DNA of 64,000 nucleotides from CAWATZ01 sp963784995 (lineage in GTDB: Bacteria > Planctomycetota > Planctomycetia > Gemmatales > Gemmataceae), in the NCBI GenBank assembly GCA_963784995.1, contig CAWATZ010000003.1, positions 2,108,001 through 2,172,000 on the forward strand, read 5' to 3'. Each line of letters begins with the position of its first letter. The stretch's first letter is position 1. This document shows positions 1 to 8,841 of this stretch, piece after piece. The position numbers and the translations under genes were made by a program. The notes below the pieces were generated by a model. The model saw nothing but the letters and a program-made list of their open reading frames with translations, was not told the origin of the DNA and made no database searches.

Positions 1-1
1 C

Positions 2-295
2 TGGATGCGCGGGCCGGCGGGTGACGCCGGCGTCTTCGATGAGTTCACGCGCTATTTCCCGGGAACGAATACCACGGCGATCCTGTGCTTCGAGGACGGC
101 ATTCCGATTCCGATGGGGTATCTCGAAAGCTACGGCGATCAGAAGATCACGGAGGTGTATTTCCTGGAAGGACAGATTGAAGGACATTACCGCTGGAAGA
201 AGGATCTGAAGCTGCTGCCGCTGGGCGAGGTCGATCCGGTGGTGATCAGCGAGGTGCTGGACATTCTGGAAGCGCTGAAGGCGAAGGGGAGGTGA
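2..295 (+). CDS. C-terminal part of an unrecognised protein (5' end outside window)
   Basis: The reading frame is open to the left edge of the window (Trp codon at 2-4 before the first internal ATG at 5) and ends at TGA 293-295, so only the last 97 codons are visible. The peptide is soluble-looking, with a mixed alpha/beta pattern, a VYFLEG strand and a C-terminal acidic/basic helix ending LEALKAKGR. I do not recognise the family. The last 42 codons are repeated almost exactly at 971-1095, followed in both places by the same inverted-repeat element, so this gene's 3' end was part of a segmental duplication. The true start cannot be judged. Confidence 0.7.
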   Translation, partial: WMRGPAGDAGVFDEFTRYFPGTNTTAILCFEDGIPIPMGYLESYGDQKITEVYFLEGQIEGHYRWKKDLKLLPLGEVDPVVISEVLDILEALKAKGR

Positions 296-312
296 CTGGC
301 ATCCTTGGGAGT

Positions 313-490
313 GGGACACTATTTGGAGTGCGGCAGTAGCTTTGCTCTGCCGCTTTGGTTTCTCTTGTTTGGACTTTTGTTTTTGCTGTGTTTCTCTGGG
401 GGCCGGAGGTTTTTGGTTGGGCAAAAGGAGAAAAACAGGAGAAACAAAAGCGGCAGAGCAAAGCTACTGCCGCACTCCAAATAGTGTCCC
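313..490. repeat. 178-bp inverted-repeat element, copy 1
   Basis: The ends are a 44-bp perfect inverted repeat starting GGGACACTATTTGGAGTGCG and its complement, continuing imperfectly for several more bases. The middle is T-rich then A-rich, including a run reading TTGGTTGGGCAAAAGG. It starts 18 bp after the stop of the partial gene at 2-295. No ORF of its own is convincing. The structure is MITE- or REP-like, or a very large hairpin. A second copy lies at 1113-1291. Confidence 0.85.
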
Positions 491-521
491 AGCCTCAGGA
501 CTGGCATCCTCTCTCCCAGCA

Positions 522-546
522 TGAGCCGCCGGGTTTATCCCGGCGG
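522..546. repeat. Half copy of the palindrome found at 29826-29892
   Basis: The sequence TGAGCCGCCGGGTTTATCCC and the following CGGCGG match one arm of the perfect 31-bp palindrome at 29826-29892 apart from one base. Here the second arm is missing. It lies just downstream of the minus-strand gene at 580-855. Confidence 0.7.
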
Positions 547-579
547 TTGTCTGCCGAGTTGGCCAGGTGGCTCCGCAAA

Positions 580-855
580 TCAATCAAAAGCCATCGGTCC
601 AGTCAGCAATTCCTCTTCCGGCGCCGCGATTTCAAACAGCATGACCTCATCGAGAAGCAGACGTTGCTGTCGGCACGTTTCGTACAGTTCGCCGCTATGT
701 CGGGCGATGGCAATCTGGCGGTCGCCGTGGTAGGCCACCCAGCAGCCGAGGTGTTCCTGAAGCAACTGCGGCAGGTCGCAAGCGAACCTCTGACGGGCCA
801 ACTCCTTCAACCGCCGGAAATCGGGTAACGGCGCCGTTTGCATTTCATTCGTCAT
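580..855 (-). CDS. Small DUF5678-like protein
   Basis: This encodes 91 residues. The core (around residues 25-75) reads LGCWVAYHGDRQIAIA followed by a helix and a hydrophobic strand VMLFEIA, which fits the DUF5678 pattern in which a short W-V-A strand is followed by a helix and a terminal strand. The function of that family is unknown. The start is supported by GAGAGG eight bases upstream of the ATG. The gene stands alone and lies between the two copies of a duplicated segment on the opposite strand, so it may have been captured between them. Family assignment is by eye only. Confidence 0.6.
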   Translation of the reverse strand: MTNEMQTAPLPDFRRLKELARQRFACDLPQLLQEHLGCWVAYHGDRQIAIARHSGELYETCRQQRLLLDEVMLFEIAAPEEELLTGPMAFD

Positions 856-970
856 GGCAAGCCTCTCGTTGCGAGAGAACCGGATCCCTCAGTCTGCTAC
901 TGTATCAGACCGGCATTCCCCTTTCATCGGTAGATTCCGGAAAATCTCGTTGCAGAGGCGTGCCGAAAAG

Positions 971-1095
971 GACAGGTTGAAGGACATCACCGCTGGAAGA
1001 AGGACCTGAAACTGCTGCCGCTGGGCGAAGTTGATCCGGTGGTGATCAGCGAGGTGCTGGACATTCTCGAAGCGCTGAAGGCGAAGGGGAGGTGA
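971..1095 (+). pseudogene. Duplicated 3' fragment of the gene at 2-295
   Basis: These 125 bases repeat the last 42 codons of the gene at 2-295 with only a few substitutions, mostly at third codon positions (for example GAC AGG TTG for GAC AGA TTG). There is no matching 5' part and the reading frame upstream is unrelated, so it is a fragment and not a gene. It ends at the same TGA, 17 bp before the second inverted-repeat element. Confidence 0.85.
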
Positions 1096-1112
1096 CTTGC
1101 ATCCTTGGGAGT

Positions 1113-1291
1113 GGGCCATGATTTGGAGTGCGGCAGTAGCTTTGCTCTGCCGCTTTGGTTTCTCTTGTTTGGACTTTTGTTTTTGCTGTGTTTCTCTGGG
1201 GGTACGGAGGTTGTTGGTTGGGCAAAAGGAGAAAAACAGAAGAAACCAAAGCGGTAGAGCAAAGCTACTGCCGCACTCCAAATAGTGTCCC
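1113..1291. repeat. Inverted-repeat element, copy 2
   Basis: This is the second copy of the element at 313-490 in the same orientation. The right end is intact, but the left end has diverged (GGGCCATGATTTGGAG instead of GGGACACTATTTGGAG). The interior differs by a few substitutions and one base of length. Together with the gene fragment at 971-1095 it makes a direct duplication of roughly 320 bp (about 170-490 and 971-1291). Confidence 0.85.
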
Positions 1292-1336
1292 ACCCTCAGG
1301 ATGGACGGGCAGTCAAGCACAGCGCGACCAGCACAA

Positions 1337-1358
1337 CCCAGCCCTCACTCGGGCTGGG
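1337..1358 (-). terminator. Hairpin downstream of the beta-helix gene
   Basis: CCCAGCCC, a six-base loop, then GGGCTGGG form a perfect 8-bp stem. It lies 7 bases past the minus-strand stop codon at 1365-1367. There is no clean T-run on that side, so it is a terminator-like hairpin and not a textbook intrinsic terminator. Confidence 0.5.
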
Positions 1359-1364
1359 GAAATC

Positions 1365-2917
1365 TCACGGGCCGCTGAAGAGATCGTCAAAGGCAGTCGT
1401 GGCCTTGTTGCCTTTCACGTTCGTGGCCAGGAGAATCAAGGTGCTGTTGGAGCCGTAGATCCCACCGCCCTCGCCCTGCACAGTGCCTTTCGCCTTGTTG
1501 CCGTTGACCACGGAATTCTCGACGTCCACCGTACTATTGAGGGCATAGATCCCGCCGCCATAGGCATTCGTGCCGTTCGCGTGGTTGGCGTTGACCGTGC
1601 AGTTGGTCAGCGACAGGACTGCTGTTTTCACAGTCGATCCCGCCGCCCAGGGCGGTAGCCGAGGAGTTGACCTGGTTGCTGTTGATGACGGAATCGGTGA
1701 TCGTCGCGCTGCCGCCGGTCGTGCTGATGCCGCCCCCCGCGGACGTCGCCTGGTTGTTGACGATGTTGCTGGTGGAGACGTTCAGCGTGCCGTTGTTGTA
1801 AATGCCGCCGCCGTCGACGGCGGAGTTGCCGCTGACGGTGCAGTTGGTCAGCGTGGTCGTGCCGCCGTACCTGATGCCACGCCGCCGCCGCTCAGGCCGG
1901 AGGAGTTGCCGCTGACGGTGCAGTTGGTCAGCGTGGTCGTGTCGCCGTAGTTGGCCAGGCCGCCGCCGTTGAAGCCGGCGGAGTTGCCGCTGATGGTGCA
2001 GTTGGTCAGCGTGGTCGTGCCGTCACTGGATTGCAGCGCCACCGCCGCTGCCGCCAGGACCGGGGACGGAGTTGCCGCTGATGGTGCAGTTGGTCAGCGT
2101 GGTCGTGTCGGCCAGAGTACAGGCCGCCGCCGCCGCCGTTGCAGCCGGCGGAGTTGCCGCTGACGGTGCAGTTGGTCAGCGTGGCCGTGCCGAAGTACGC
2201 TGACCAGGCCGCCGCCAGCCGCTGGAGGTGCCGCCGGCGGAGTTGCCGCTGATGGTGCAGTTGGTCAGCGTGGTCGTGCCGCCATACGTTGCACAGGCCG
2301 CCGCCGCCGTCGAGCTGGCGGAGTTGCCGCTGACGGTGCAGTTGGTCAGCGTGGTCGTGCCGCCGGAGGTGAACAGGCCGCCGCCGCCGGTCTGGTAGGC
2401 GGTGTCGGTGGCGGAGTTGCCGCTGACGGTGCAGTTGGTCAGCGTGGCCGTTCCGCCATCGTTGTACAGGCCGCCGCCGTTCGACGGCGTTGCCGCCGGT
2501 GATCGTCAGTCCCGAGATGGACGCCGTGACCAGCCGCATCGACCTGGAACACCCGGCTCGTGCCGCCGCCGCTGACCGTCACGCCCGCCTTCGGGCCCGT
2601 GATCGTCTCCGTCCCGGTCGTGTCGCTCAGCTCGAGCTGGGTGCCGTTCAGGGTGATCGTCTGCGGCGTCTTGAACACCGTTTTGTCAAAGGTGATCGTC
2701 TCGGTCGCCCCCGGTCGTATTCGCCTGGACGATCGCCTGGCGCAGGTCGATCAGGCCAGCGACGGGCGTGTCGGTGGGGTTGTTCACGACGAATCGTGGA
2801 CGGAACCCAGCGGTCCTCCAGCACCTCCAGGGCCGGGCGGAACCGGTGTGGCGCCTTGCGAATCGTGCGCGTGACGGGGCGGGTGAACAGGTTGCGAATC
2901 CAGGAACGCATCATCAT
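1365..2917 (-). pseudogene. Secreted beta-helix (POMP-type) repeat protein gene, broken by several frame shifts
   Basis: The ATG at 2917 overlaps the upstream stop as ATGA and has AGGAG six bases upstream. The N-terminus reads MMMRSWIRNLFTRP and then FRPALEVLEDRWVPST, the planctomycete surface-protein leader also seen at 20854. The rest would be a right-handed beta-helix built from many TLTNCTVSGNSA-type units, ending in NVKGNKATTAFDDLFSGP and TGA at 1365-1367. No frame stays open for more than about 530 bases. Shifts are visible near 2790, 2700, 2550, 2470 and several more times down to 1640. The product would have been a cell-surface or secreted autotransporter-like protein. The break density is far above that of the other genes here, so real decay is likely, although misassembly of the tandem repeats is possible. 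Confidence 0.75.
1823..2450 (-). repeat. Tandem approx. 75-90-bp repeats coding TLTNCTVSGNSA units
   Basis: The plus-strand string GAGTTGCCGCTGACGGTGCA (or GATGGTGCA) followed by GTTGGTCAGCGTGG recurs eight times, near 1823, 1903, 1981, 2069, 2151, 2240, 2331 and 2413. The conserved half is nearly identical between copies, while the spacer between copies varies in length and is not always a multiple of three. Confidence 0.9.
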
Positions 2918-4244
2918 GGGAAACTCCTGAACAGGATGGAACAAACCCGCGTGGCGGATGCTGTCACGCCAAACGCTGGCGCGAGCAGAGCCGCCGGTCC
3001 GAGCCGGACCAGCGCCGCGCTCACGGTCAGGTTCGGCCGGTCCGAGGCGCGGACCGTCGCCGCGACCTCACCGAGACACTCGGTGGGGACCACGAAGGAA
3101 CTCTCCAGCAACGTCTCGTCGTCGTTGATCAGATCGGGGAACCGCCGCGGCAGCACCGCCACGGCGAAGACTTCTTGAACGCCGCTCTCGAACTTGAGCA
3201 GGGCGACCGTCTCGCCGCGGCGCAGGTCCACGACGCAGACGCCGCACGTCCGCTGCTCGGGGGCGAGCCGCTCGGTGATCGGGATGCCGCTGAAGACGGC
3301 CGACTCGCGGACCTGCGACAGCCCGACGAAGGCGAGATCGCCCGCGAAGTCGAGCCCGCGCGTGAACCCCGGCACGGCGGCGACCGCCTCATACCGGCCG
3401 GTGTTCAGGTCCACGTTGCCGAGCGTCCCCGAGCCCGACTCGCAGACCCACAGCCGGCCGCCATACCAGCGCGGCGAGTGGGGCATCGACAGGCCCCGGC
3501 AGAGGATCGCGCCGGAGTCCACGTCCATCAGGATGCCGCCCCTGGCCTTGTTCGCCCGCCAGCCGGCCATCTCGTTCGTTTCGCCCAGGGCGGTGACGTA
3601 CTTCGGCTTGCCGTCCACCATCGCCAGGCCGTTGAGGTGGCAGCGGTCCGACGGCTCCAGCTCGGTGACGAACGGCGGCCGCCAGCGCGGCACGAAGCTC
3701 GACTCGGGGTCGAGCGTGGCCAGGCAGGAGAAGCGGGTGTTGACGAACCAGAGCTGGCCGCCGGCGCCGTAGGCCATCTCGTGGATCAGGACGTTGCCGG
3801 TGACGTGGCTGGAGCGCGGCAGGAAGCAGGCGTCGTGCGTGCCGGCGGGCTCCAGGCGGCGGGCGACGTCGGGGACGTCGCGGAACTCCCAGACCTGGAT
3901 GGTGGTGCCGATGGCGAGCTTGGCGCCGCCGTCGGCCAGGGCCAGGCCCATCGGGGCCTTGAACGTGCGGTAGTGGGTGTTGAGGTGGTCCCCCTCGTCG
4001 CGGACCATCACGAGCTTGCCGGCCTGGTAGGTGGTGACCAGCAGCGACGCGCCCAGCTGCCGCAACAGCGCGGGGAAGTTCGGCGTGTGGGCGGCCCGCA
4101 GCGGCCCCGGGTCCTCCGTCTTGGGGACGGCCCGGCTCCGGCGATCGGGCTGGCGGGGGCAGCTGGCGTACTGAAGAGAAGATCGCGACCGTTCTGCTTG
4201 GTCGGGTCCGGCGTCAGGCGGGCGGGGGCACTTTGCGTAGCCAT
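2914..4244 (-). CDS. TIGR03032-family (DUF4915-like) protein, one frame break near 4130
   Basis: The body contains the family's conserved stretches: NFPALLRQLGASLLVTTYQA, then GKLVMVR, NTHYRTF, a VWEFRDVP strand, LIHEMAYGAGGQLWFVNTRF, CHLNGLAMVDGKPKYVTALG, and MPHSPRWYGGRLWVCESG followed by LDFAGDLAFVGLSQVRES. This is a beta-propeller-like family of unknown role. I place the start at ATG 4244 (MATQSAPARLTPDP) because GGAG lies six bases upstream; that frame runs into the conserved body only if one base is gained or lost around 4125-4135. If no shift is accepted, an ATG at 4314 opens the body frame but gives an unlikely N-terminus. The stop overlaps the next gene's start as ATGA, so the two are translationally coupled. 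Confidence 0.75.
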
Positions 4245-4331
4245 GTTTTTCTCCACTGGCTCCCAGGGGAGCTGGAAAGAACTCCGAACGGGTTTTGTTT
4301 TTGATGGGAACCACTCTCAGAATCTACTCCC

Positions 4332-4360
4332 CAACCCCTCCCCGCTTCGGGGAGGGGTTG
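4332..4360. repeat. CAACCCCTCCCCG hairpin
   Basis: A 13-bp perfect stem (CAACCCCTCCCCG / CGGGGAGGGGTTG) with a 3-base loop lies in the gap between divergent genes. The same outer ends bound the larger palindromes at 25509-25587 and 60489-60574. Confidence 0.8.
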
Positions 4361-4495
4361 AGGAACAGACTCTCATGGTTCCTCACTGGAGAGATGCAGT
4401 TTCCCGGGGCATTCTTTCACGGCGACGAAAAAATCTTGATCCGGCGGCAAGCAGACTCTTTTCCCCAGAGCGGTCCCTGGGTATGCTAAGGATGT

Positions 4496-4554
4496 CTGGC
4501 GACCCCGCCGGGTCCACAAGACTTGCAGCCAAGCGGGCCCGGCGGGGTCGCCAG
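4496..4554. repeat. Inverted repeat upstream of the sigma factor gene
   Basis: CTGGCGACCCCGCCGGGTCC at 4496-4515 is matched by its complement at 4535-4554 with one mismatch. It lies 35 bp before the start codon of the ECF sigma gene and could affect its expression. The rest of the 4245-4588 gap shows nothing else recognisable. Confidence 0.7.
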
Positions 4555-4588
4555 TCGCTGAAACGAAGGAACTCCCCAGGAAACGCCC

Positions 4589-5158
4589 ATGACCAACACC
4601 TCGGCCACCTTGCTGCAACGGCTCCTCAACAGCCGTGACGACGCTGCCTGGACGCGCTTGACCCAGTTGTACTTACCGCTGATCCGTGCCACTTTGGGCC
4701 GGCACCTGCCCCAATCGGCTGACGTCGATGATGAGGGTCAACAGGTCCTCCTGGTCGTGGTGGAGAAGCTGCCGGAGTTCCGCCACAACGGCAAACCAGG
4801 GGCCTTCCGCACCTGGCTCCGCGGCATCTGCGTCAATCGGGTACGCATGTTCTGGCGCACTCCCCGACCAGCAACAGTCCCCGACCCGGAAGCGATCTTC
4901 CGCCAGCTCGAAGCTTCGGACAGTGCCTTGAGCCGGCAGTGGGACCGCGAACATGACCAGTTTGTGTTCCGGCAGGCGCTGGCGCTGATCGAGGGAGAGT
5001 TCAAGCCGACGACCTGGCAGGCGTTCCGCCGCTACGCCCTGGAGAATGCGGAGCCCGAAGTGGTTGCCGCCGAGTTGGGACTGAAGGTCAACGCCGTCTT
5101 CATCGCCAAGTCGCGCGTCCTGCGCCGGCTGAAGGAGGAATTCGAGGGGCTGCTGTAA
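4589..5158 (+). CDS. ECF RNA polymerase sigma factor
   Basis: The protein has 189 residues, a normal ECF length. The region-2-like part (residues about 10-85) contains LTQLYLPLIR, ADVDDEGQQVLLVVVEKL and FRTWLRGICVNRVR. The region-4-like part (about 120-185) ends in an HTH pattern, EVVAAELGLKVNAVFIAKSR VLRRLKEE. It would direct RNA polymerase to its own promoter set. The zinc-finger kinase at 5217 follows after 58 bases on the same strand. Sigma-kinase pairs of this kind are common in planctomycetes, and the kinase is the likely signal input or antagonist. No separate anti-sigma gene is present. Confidence 0.88.
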   Translation: MTNTSATLLQRLLNSRDDAAWTRLTQLYLPLIRATLGRHLPQSADVDDEGQQVLLVVVEKLPEFRHNGKPGAFRTWLRGICVNRVRMFWRTPRPATVPDPEAIFRQLEASDSALSRQWDREHDQFVFRQALALIEGEFKPTTWQAFRRYALENAEPEVVAAELGLKVNAVFIAKSRVLRRLKEEFEGLL

Positions 5159-5216
5159 CAGGGGTCCGCCTCAAAGACGAGTCGGCTATCCGCAAGTATT
5201 TGCCGGAGGTGCCGCG

Positions 5217-7259
5217 ATGTCGGAATCCCTTGCTGAAACCCACCCGAGCCCGGAACGATTGCGGTGTTTCGGTTGCGGTGAGCTGCGCGGCCCCGAGGCT
5301 GACGCGATCGAAGGGCATCTCGAAACGTGCTCCGTTTGCTGTCAGCGGCTGCGGGAGCTGCCCCGCGATCCGCTGCTGAAACGGCTGCAAGCCGTCATCG
5401 GTGCGGAGGAGATCGAGTCTCCTCCAACCACCGGGCTCAACCGGCCGACGGCTTGCGATTCACAGGCCAGCACCCCGGCAGACAGCAAGCCGGTCCCCCA
5501 GCTGCCCCCTGTGCCGCCGGCCCTGGCCGAGCATCCCCGCTATCGGGTGCTCAAGGCGCTCGGGGGTGGCGGCATGGGCACGGTCTACCTGGCCGAACAC
5601 AAGATGATGAAGCGACTCGTGGCCCTCAAGGTGATCCGTCCCGACCTGACCGCACGCCCTGAGGTGAGCGACCGCTTCCGCCGCGAGGTCGAGGCGGCGG
5701 CACGCTTGACCCATCCCAACATCGTGGCCGCCCACGACGCCGAGCAGGCCGGCGACTGCCTGTTCCTGGTGATGGAATTCGTCGAGGGCACCGACCTGGC
5801 GGCCTGGCTGGCGACGCACAGCCCGCTGCCGGTGCCAGAGGCGTGCGACTCCATCCGGCAGGCGGCGCTGGGGTTGCAGCACGCTCACGAACGGGGCATG
5901 ATCCACCGCGACCTCAAGCCGCAGAACCTGATGCGGACCCCAACCGGCCAGGTGAAGATCCTCGACTTCGGCCTGGCTCGCCTGGTCGAGTTGGCCCAGG
6001 AGGGTGGGACGCCTGTCGGCATGGTGCTGGGCACGCCCGACTACGTGGCTCCCGAGCAGGCCAACGACGCTCACGGCGCCGACATCCGCGCCGACGTCTA
6101 CAGCCTGGGCTGCACGCTTTACCACCTGCTGAGCGGCCAGGTTCCCTTTCCCGGCGGCGGCCTGCTGGACAAGCTCCGGCGCCTCGCCCAGGAGCAGCCG
6201 GAGTCCCTGGCCCGGCTGCGTCCGGACCTGCCAGCGCCGCTGGCGGCCGTCGTGGAATGGATGATGGCCAAGGACCCTGCCCGGCGTCCGCAGACGCCTG
6301 CCGAGGTCGCCGCTGCCCTGGCGCCGTGGTGCCAGCTTCTGGCCCACGTCAGCAACGGGCCGACGGCGCCCTCCGGGACGGAGGAGATGGCAGGCCAGGA
6401 TCCGCTGCCGGCGTCCCGCCCAGGCCCCGACATGCGTTCTCGAAAGCGCTGGCATCGGTTCATCCGCCAGCCAGTATTCCTGTTGGCCACCGTGGCTTTG
6501 CTCCTCGTTCTGGGGGCTGGACTGGCCTATTTCGCAACAACGGGCGCAGGGATCGGGCAAAGACGGGGTGAGTTGAAAGCCGGAGATCGGGCCCCGGACC
6601 TCAGCAAAGTGATCCCCCTCATCGACGATGATTTCAGCGGCCCCAACGGAAACTACTTTGGAGGCCGTCTGGGAGGCCCTGATAAAAAGATCGAGGACTT
6701 CCGTGTTGAAAACGGTCTCTTTGTCATGCAGTCGTTTCCAGTCCCCCCGGACAAGAACTGGCCTGACCAGCAGTCGGTTTCCTCGGCGGAGTCCAGGAGG
6801 CAACCGGCGACAGGTGACTTCGCGTGCCAGGTGGTCGGCCGCGTGACGACCGGAGGGGACCACGGCTGGGGCTTGGGCCTCTATTCCGGTTCCGAGGATT
6901 ATGATCTGGCGGTTCGGCTGCGCCGGGACGGAGGGGTCGAGGTCGGCAATTTCCGCTGGGGAAGGGATCGAGCCACCACAATGGCCGCAACAGTCCCACC
7001 AATCCGGCCGCCGGCCTTCATGTCGGGCGACGTGTTCAACAAGCTCCTGGTCGTCTGCCGTGGGGGCCGCAAGCTGGAAATCTACGTCAACAACTCGGCC
7101 ATCGGGCCGCCGATCGTGCTTGACCGGCTTCTCCTCCCTCCGGTCCATCAATTCATGGTGTTTTGGAAGCGCGGCCGCGACACGAATGTGGAAGGGCGTG
7201 CGGAATGCAAGCGATTCACGCTTTGGGAACTGCCGCCAGCAGCGCCGGCAGTCCCGTGA
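5217..7259 (+). CDS. Transmembrane Ser/Thr protein kinase with N-terminal zinc-finger-like segment and C-terminal sensor domain
   Basis: 680 residues. Residues 14-45 carry a CFGCGEL...HLETCSVC motif like the zf-HC2 anti-sigma zinc finger. The kinase domain spans about 107-375, with glycine loop LGGGGMGTVYLAEH, VALKVI lysine, HRDLKPQN catalytic loop, DFGLAR and GTPDYVAPEQ, so it looks active. A single membrane helix lies around 417-440 (VFLLATVALLLVLGAGLAYF). The outer part (about 455-680) resembles a jelly-roll/LamG-type domain (LIDDDFSG ... GWGLGLYSGSEDYDLAVRLR). The start has GGAGG 7-8 bases upstream. The zinc finger plus the neighbouring ECF sigma gene suggest that it controls that sigma factor. 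The same 5' end recurs at 7665 and 8842. Confidence 0.9.
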   Translation: MSESLAETHPSPERLRCFGCGELRGPEADAIEGHLETCSVCCQRLRELPRDPLLKRLQAVIGAEEIESPPTTGLNRPTACDSQASTPADSKPVPQLPPVPPALAEHPRYRVLKALGGGGMGTVYLAEHKMMKRLVALKVIRPDLTARPEVSDRFRREVEAAARLTHPNIVAAHDAEQAGDCLFLVMEFVEGTDLAAWLATHSPLPVPEACDSIRQAALGLQHAHERGMIHRDLKPQNLMRTPTGQVKILDFGLARLVELAQEGGTPVGMVLGTPDYVAPEQANDAHGADIRADVYSLGCTLYHLLSGQVPFPGGGLLDKLRRLAQEQPESLARLRPDLPAPLAAVVEWMMAKDPARRPQTPAEVAAALAPWCQLLAHVSNGPTAPSGTEEMAGQDPLPASRPGPDMRSRKRWHRFIRQPVFLLATVALLLVLGAGLAYFATTGAGIGQRRGELKAGDRAPDLSKVIPLIDDDFSGPNGNYFGGRLGGPDKKIEDFRVENGLFVMQSFPVPPDKNWPDQQSVSSAESRRQPATGDFACQVVGRVTTGGDHGWGLGLYSGSEDYDLAVRLRRDGGVEVGNFRWGRDRATTMAATVPPIRPPAFMSGDVFNKLLVVCRGGRKLEIYVNNSAIGPPIVLDRLLLPPVHQFMVFWKRGRDTNVEGRAECKRFTLWELPPAAPAVP

Positions 7260-7664
7260 GGCCCCATTGCTGATACTCAGCGCGGGGACGGCACGGTGAA
7301 GGTCTGGGCTGCCGACAAGGGCAGCGAGTCTTTCACTCCCAAGCACGTCGGCCAGGAGGAAAGTGGCAGTCCCTGGATCGTGCCCCGAGAGGACAATTGC
7401 TGTCTCTTCACACCAGCACGCCGAGAGCAAACGGGTGTATCGGTCCGGTCGAGAACGGCGCTGGCAGCGCCGAGCGGGGTTGCCGGCTCGTACGTGCCAG
7501 GCCAGGACCAGCGCCGTCAACTTTTCGCCGGCCGCCGTCAGCAAACGGCTGAGCGGCGGAAAGAGGTCAGCGTGCCCGGCGGGCCGGATTGGCACTTCTT
7601 TGCTCTGTGGCAAAGGTAGCCGACGCTGATACACTGGAACCAAACCGGGAGCGGAGGTGCCGTG
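7260..7664 (+). other. Gap with a possible WD40 remnant
   Basis: No convincing gene is present. One frame starting near 7270 reads GDGTVKVWAADKGSE, which looks like the end of a WD40 repeat, then degenerates. It may be what is left of a propeller gene that once stood between the kinase at 5217 and the kinase fragment at 7665. The rest of the stretch shows nothing I can name. Confidence 0.35.
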
Positions 7665-7710
7665 ATGTCGGAATCCTTTGCCCAATCTCATCCCTATCCG
7701 GAGATGTCGG
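7665..7710 (+). pseudogene. Truncated 5' end of a zinc-finger kinase gene
   Basis: The sequence GGAGGTGCCGTGATGTCGGA and the next residues (MSESFAQSHPYPEM) closely match the ribosome-binding site and first codons of the two kinase genes at 5217 (MSESLAETHPSPE) and 8842 (MPESSAQTHPSPEM). Similarity stops after about 14 codons, where the propeller gene begins. This is a relic of tandem duplication or recombination. Confidence 0.7.
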
Positions 7711-7719
7711 AGACGAAGC

Positions 7720-8799
7720 ATGATCGTGTCCTGCCTGGCCTCTGCCCAGTTCCCTGTCGCACCGCCCCGCTATGCCGCATCTCCGGACGGAAAGTGGCTG
7801 GCCGTCTGGCGCGGCCATGGAGAGATCGACATTCTCGGCGACAACCTGGAGTTGGCCGACCGGGTGCGGATTGCCCCGGACAGCTGCCTCGACATCGATC
7901 AGATGGCCTTCAGCCCGGATGGCAACTCTCTGGCGGTGGTTGGCCTGGGAGTCCCCCACGTTAGTGGTGGGAGTGCCACGGTGTTCACCAGGCAAGGGCA
8001 GATCCGGGCCAGCCACACCTGGTCGGGCGGACTGCATGGAGGGGGTAGCGGTTGCGTTTTCTCGGGCGATGGCCGGCTGCTCTGGGTTGCCTCCCGCCCA
8101 GGGCTTCTGGTGCTCGACGTGGAAAGCAACCGAGTGGTCGCGTCGCACCCGCTGGATTTCCTGCACCGGGAGTGGGGGCCCTATGACTTTCTGCTCTACC
8201 GACATCCCGAGGGCGAAGTTGTGGGCGTGTGGGCAGCCTACGGCCCCGACGTGCCCACGCATCTCTACTGGAGCCGCTTGGACCGCGGCCGGCTGGAGAT
8301 TTATCAGCAGCCGTGCTTGCACGGGGTCGGAACCCCCGAGTTCCACCCGTCCGGCTGCGAATTCCTGACGCTGCCGGACGACGGCTCCCTGGTCCGCTAT
8401 CGCTTTCCGAGCTGTGAGGTCCTCGGGACCCTTTACGAGGAAGATGCCTTTGGAGAGGAAGATGGGGAGCCCAGCGACCAGTTCGCCGTTGAGGTCTTCT
8501 ACGTCTCGGATAACCGGGCCCTGGTCACCTCCAACGAGGAGGTCAAGACGCTGCTGCTGGACGTGAGCACCATGCAAGTCCTCGACGAAGTGGAGTTCGA
8601 GGGCTGTCCTCCGTCACGGCGTCCCTTGCTGGTGGCGTTTCGTCCCCCCAGCGGCCTGTGGACCACGAACTTCACCGAGAAGAAGATGCGGACGGTCCAA
8701 CTCTGGGACATCCGGAACCTCGTCGGCACCACTTCGCAACCCGATCCAAGCTGGCCTTTGACTGCTCAGCTGGTCAAGGAGGGGAAAGTGCTGCCATAG
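7720..8799 (+). CDS. WD40/beta-propeller-like protein
   Basis: About 359 residues from the ATG at 7720, chosen because GGAGACGAAG stands just upstream and because an earlier in-frame ATG at 7678 falls inside the kinase-fragment sequence. Propeller blades are suggested by repeated FSPDGNSLAVVGL, FSGDGRLLWVAS, FHPSGCEFLTL and a final MRTVQLWDIRNL. The most conserved WD signature is only in the last blade. No signal peptide is obvious. The role is unknown. Standing between two kinase genes, it may be the detached C-terminal propeller of a kinase, a common architecture in this phylum. Confidence 0.65.
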   Translation: MIVSCLASAQFPVAPPRYAASPDGKWLAVWRGHGEIDILGDNLELADRVRIAPDSCLDIDQMAFSPDGNSLAVVGLGVPHVSGGSATVFTRQGQIRASHTWSGGLHGGGSGCVFSGDGRLLWVASRPGLLVLDVESNRVVASHPLDFLHREWGPYDFLLYRHPEGEVVGVWAAYGPDVPTHLYWSRLDRGRLEIYQQPCLHGVGTPEFHPSGCEFLTLPDDGSLVRYRFPSCEVLGTLYEEDAFGEEDGEPSDQFAVEVFYVSDNRALVTSNEEVKTLLLDVSTMQVLDEVEFEGCPPSRRPLLVAFRPPSGLWTTNFTEKKMRTVQLWDIRNLVGTTSQPDPSWPLTAQLVKEGKVLP

Positions 8800-8841
8800 G
8801 TTGACCCACCCAGAACGGAAGTTTTGCTCGGAGGTGCTGTG

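Noticed and set aside
1823..2450. CRISPR array suggested by regularly spaced repeats
   Set aside because: The repeats are about 38 bases but code TLTNCTVSGN units, spacers are GC-rich coding variants of each other, and no cas gene is present.
5460..7721. Long minus-strand open frame of 753 codons opposite the zinc-finger kinase
   Set aside because: It is the shadow of a high-GC coding gene: rich in Arg/His/Gln/Leu without motifs, while the plus strand has a complete kinase.
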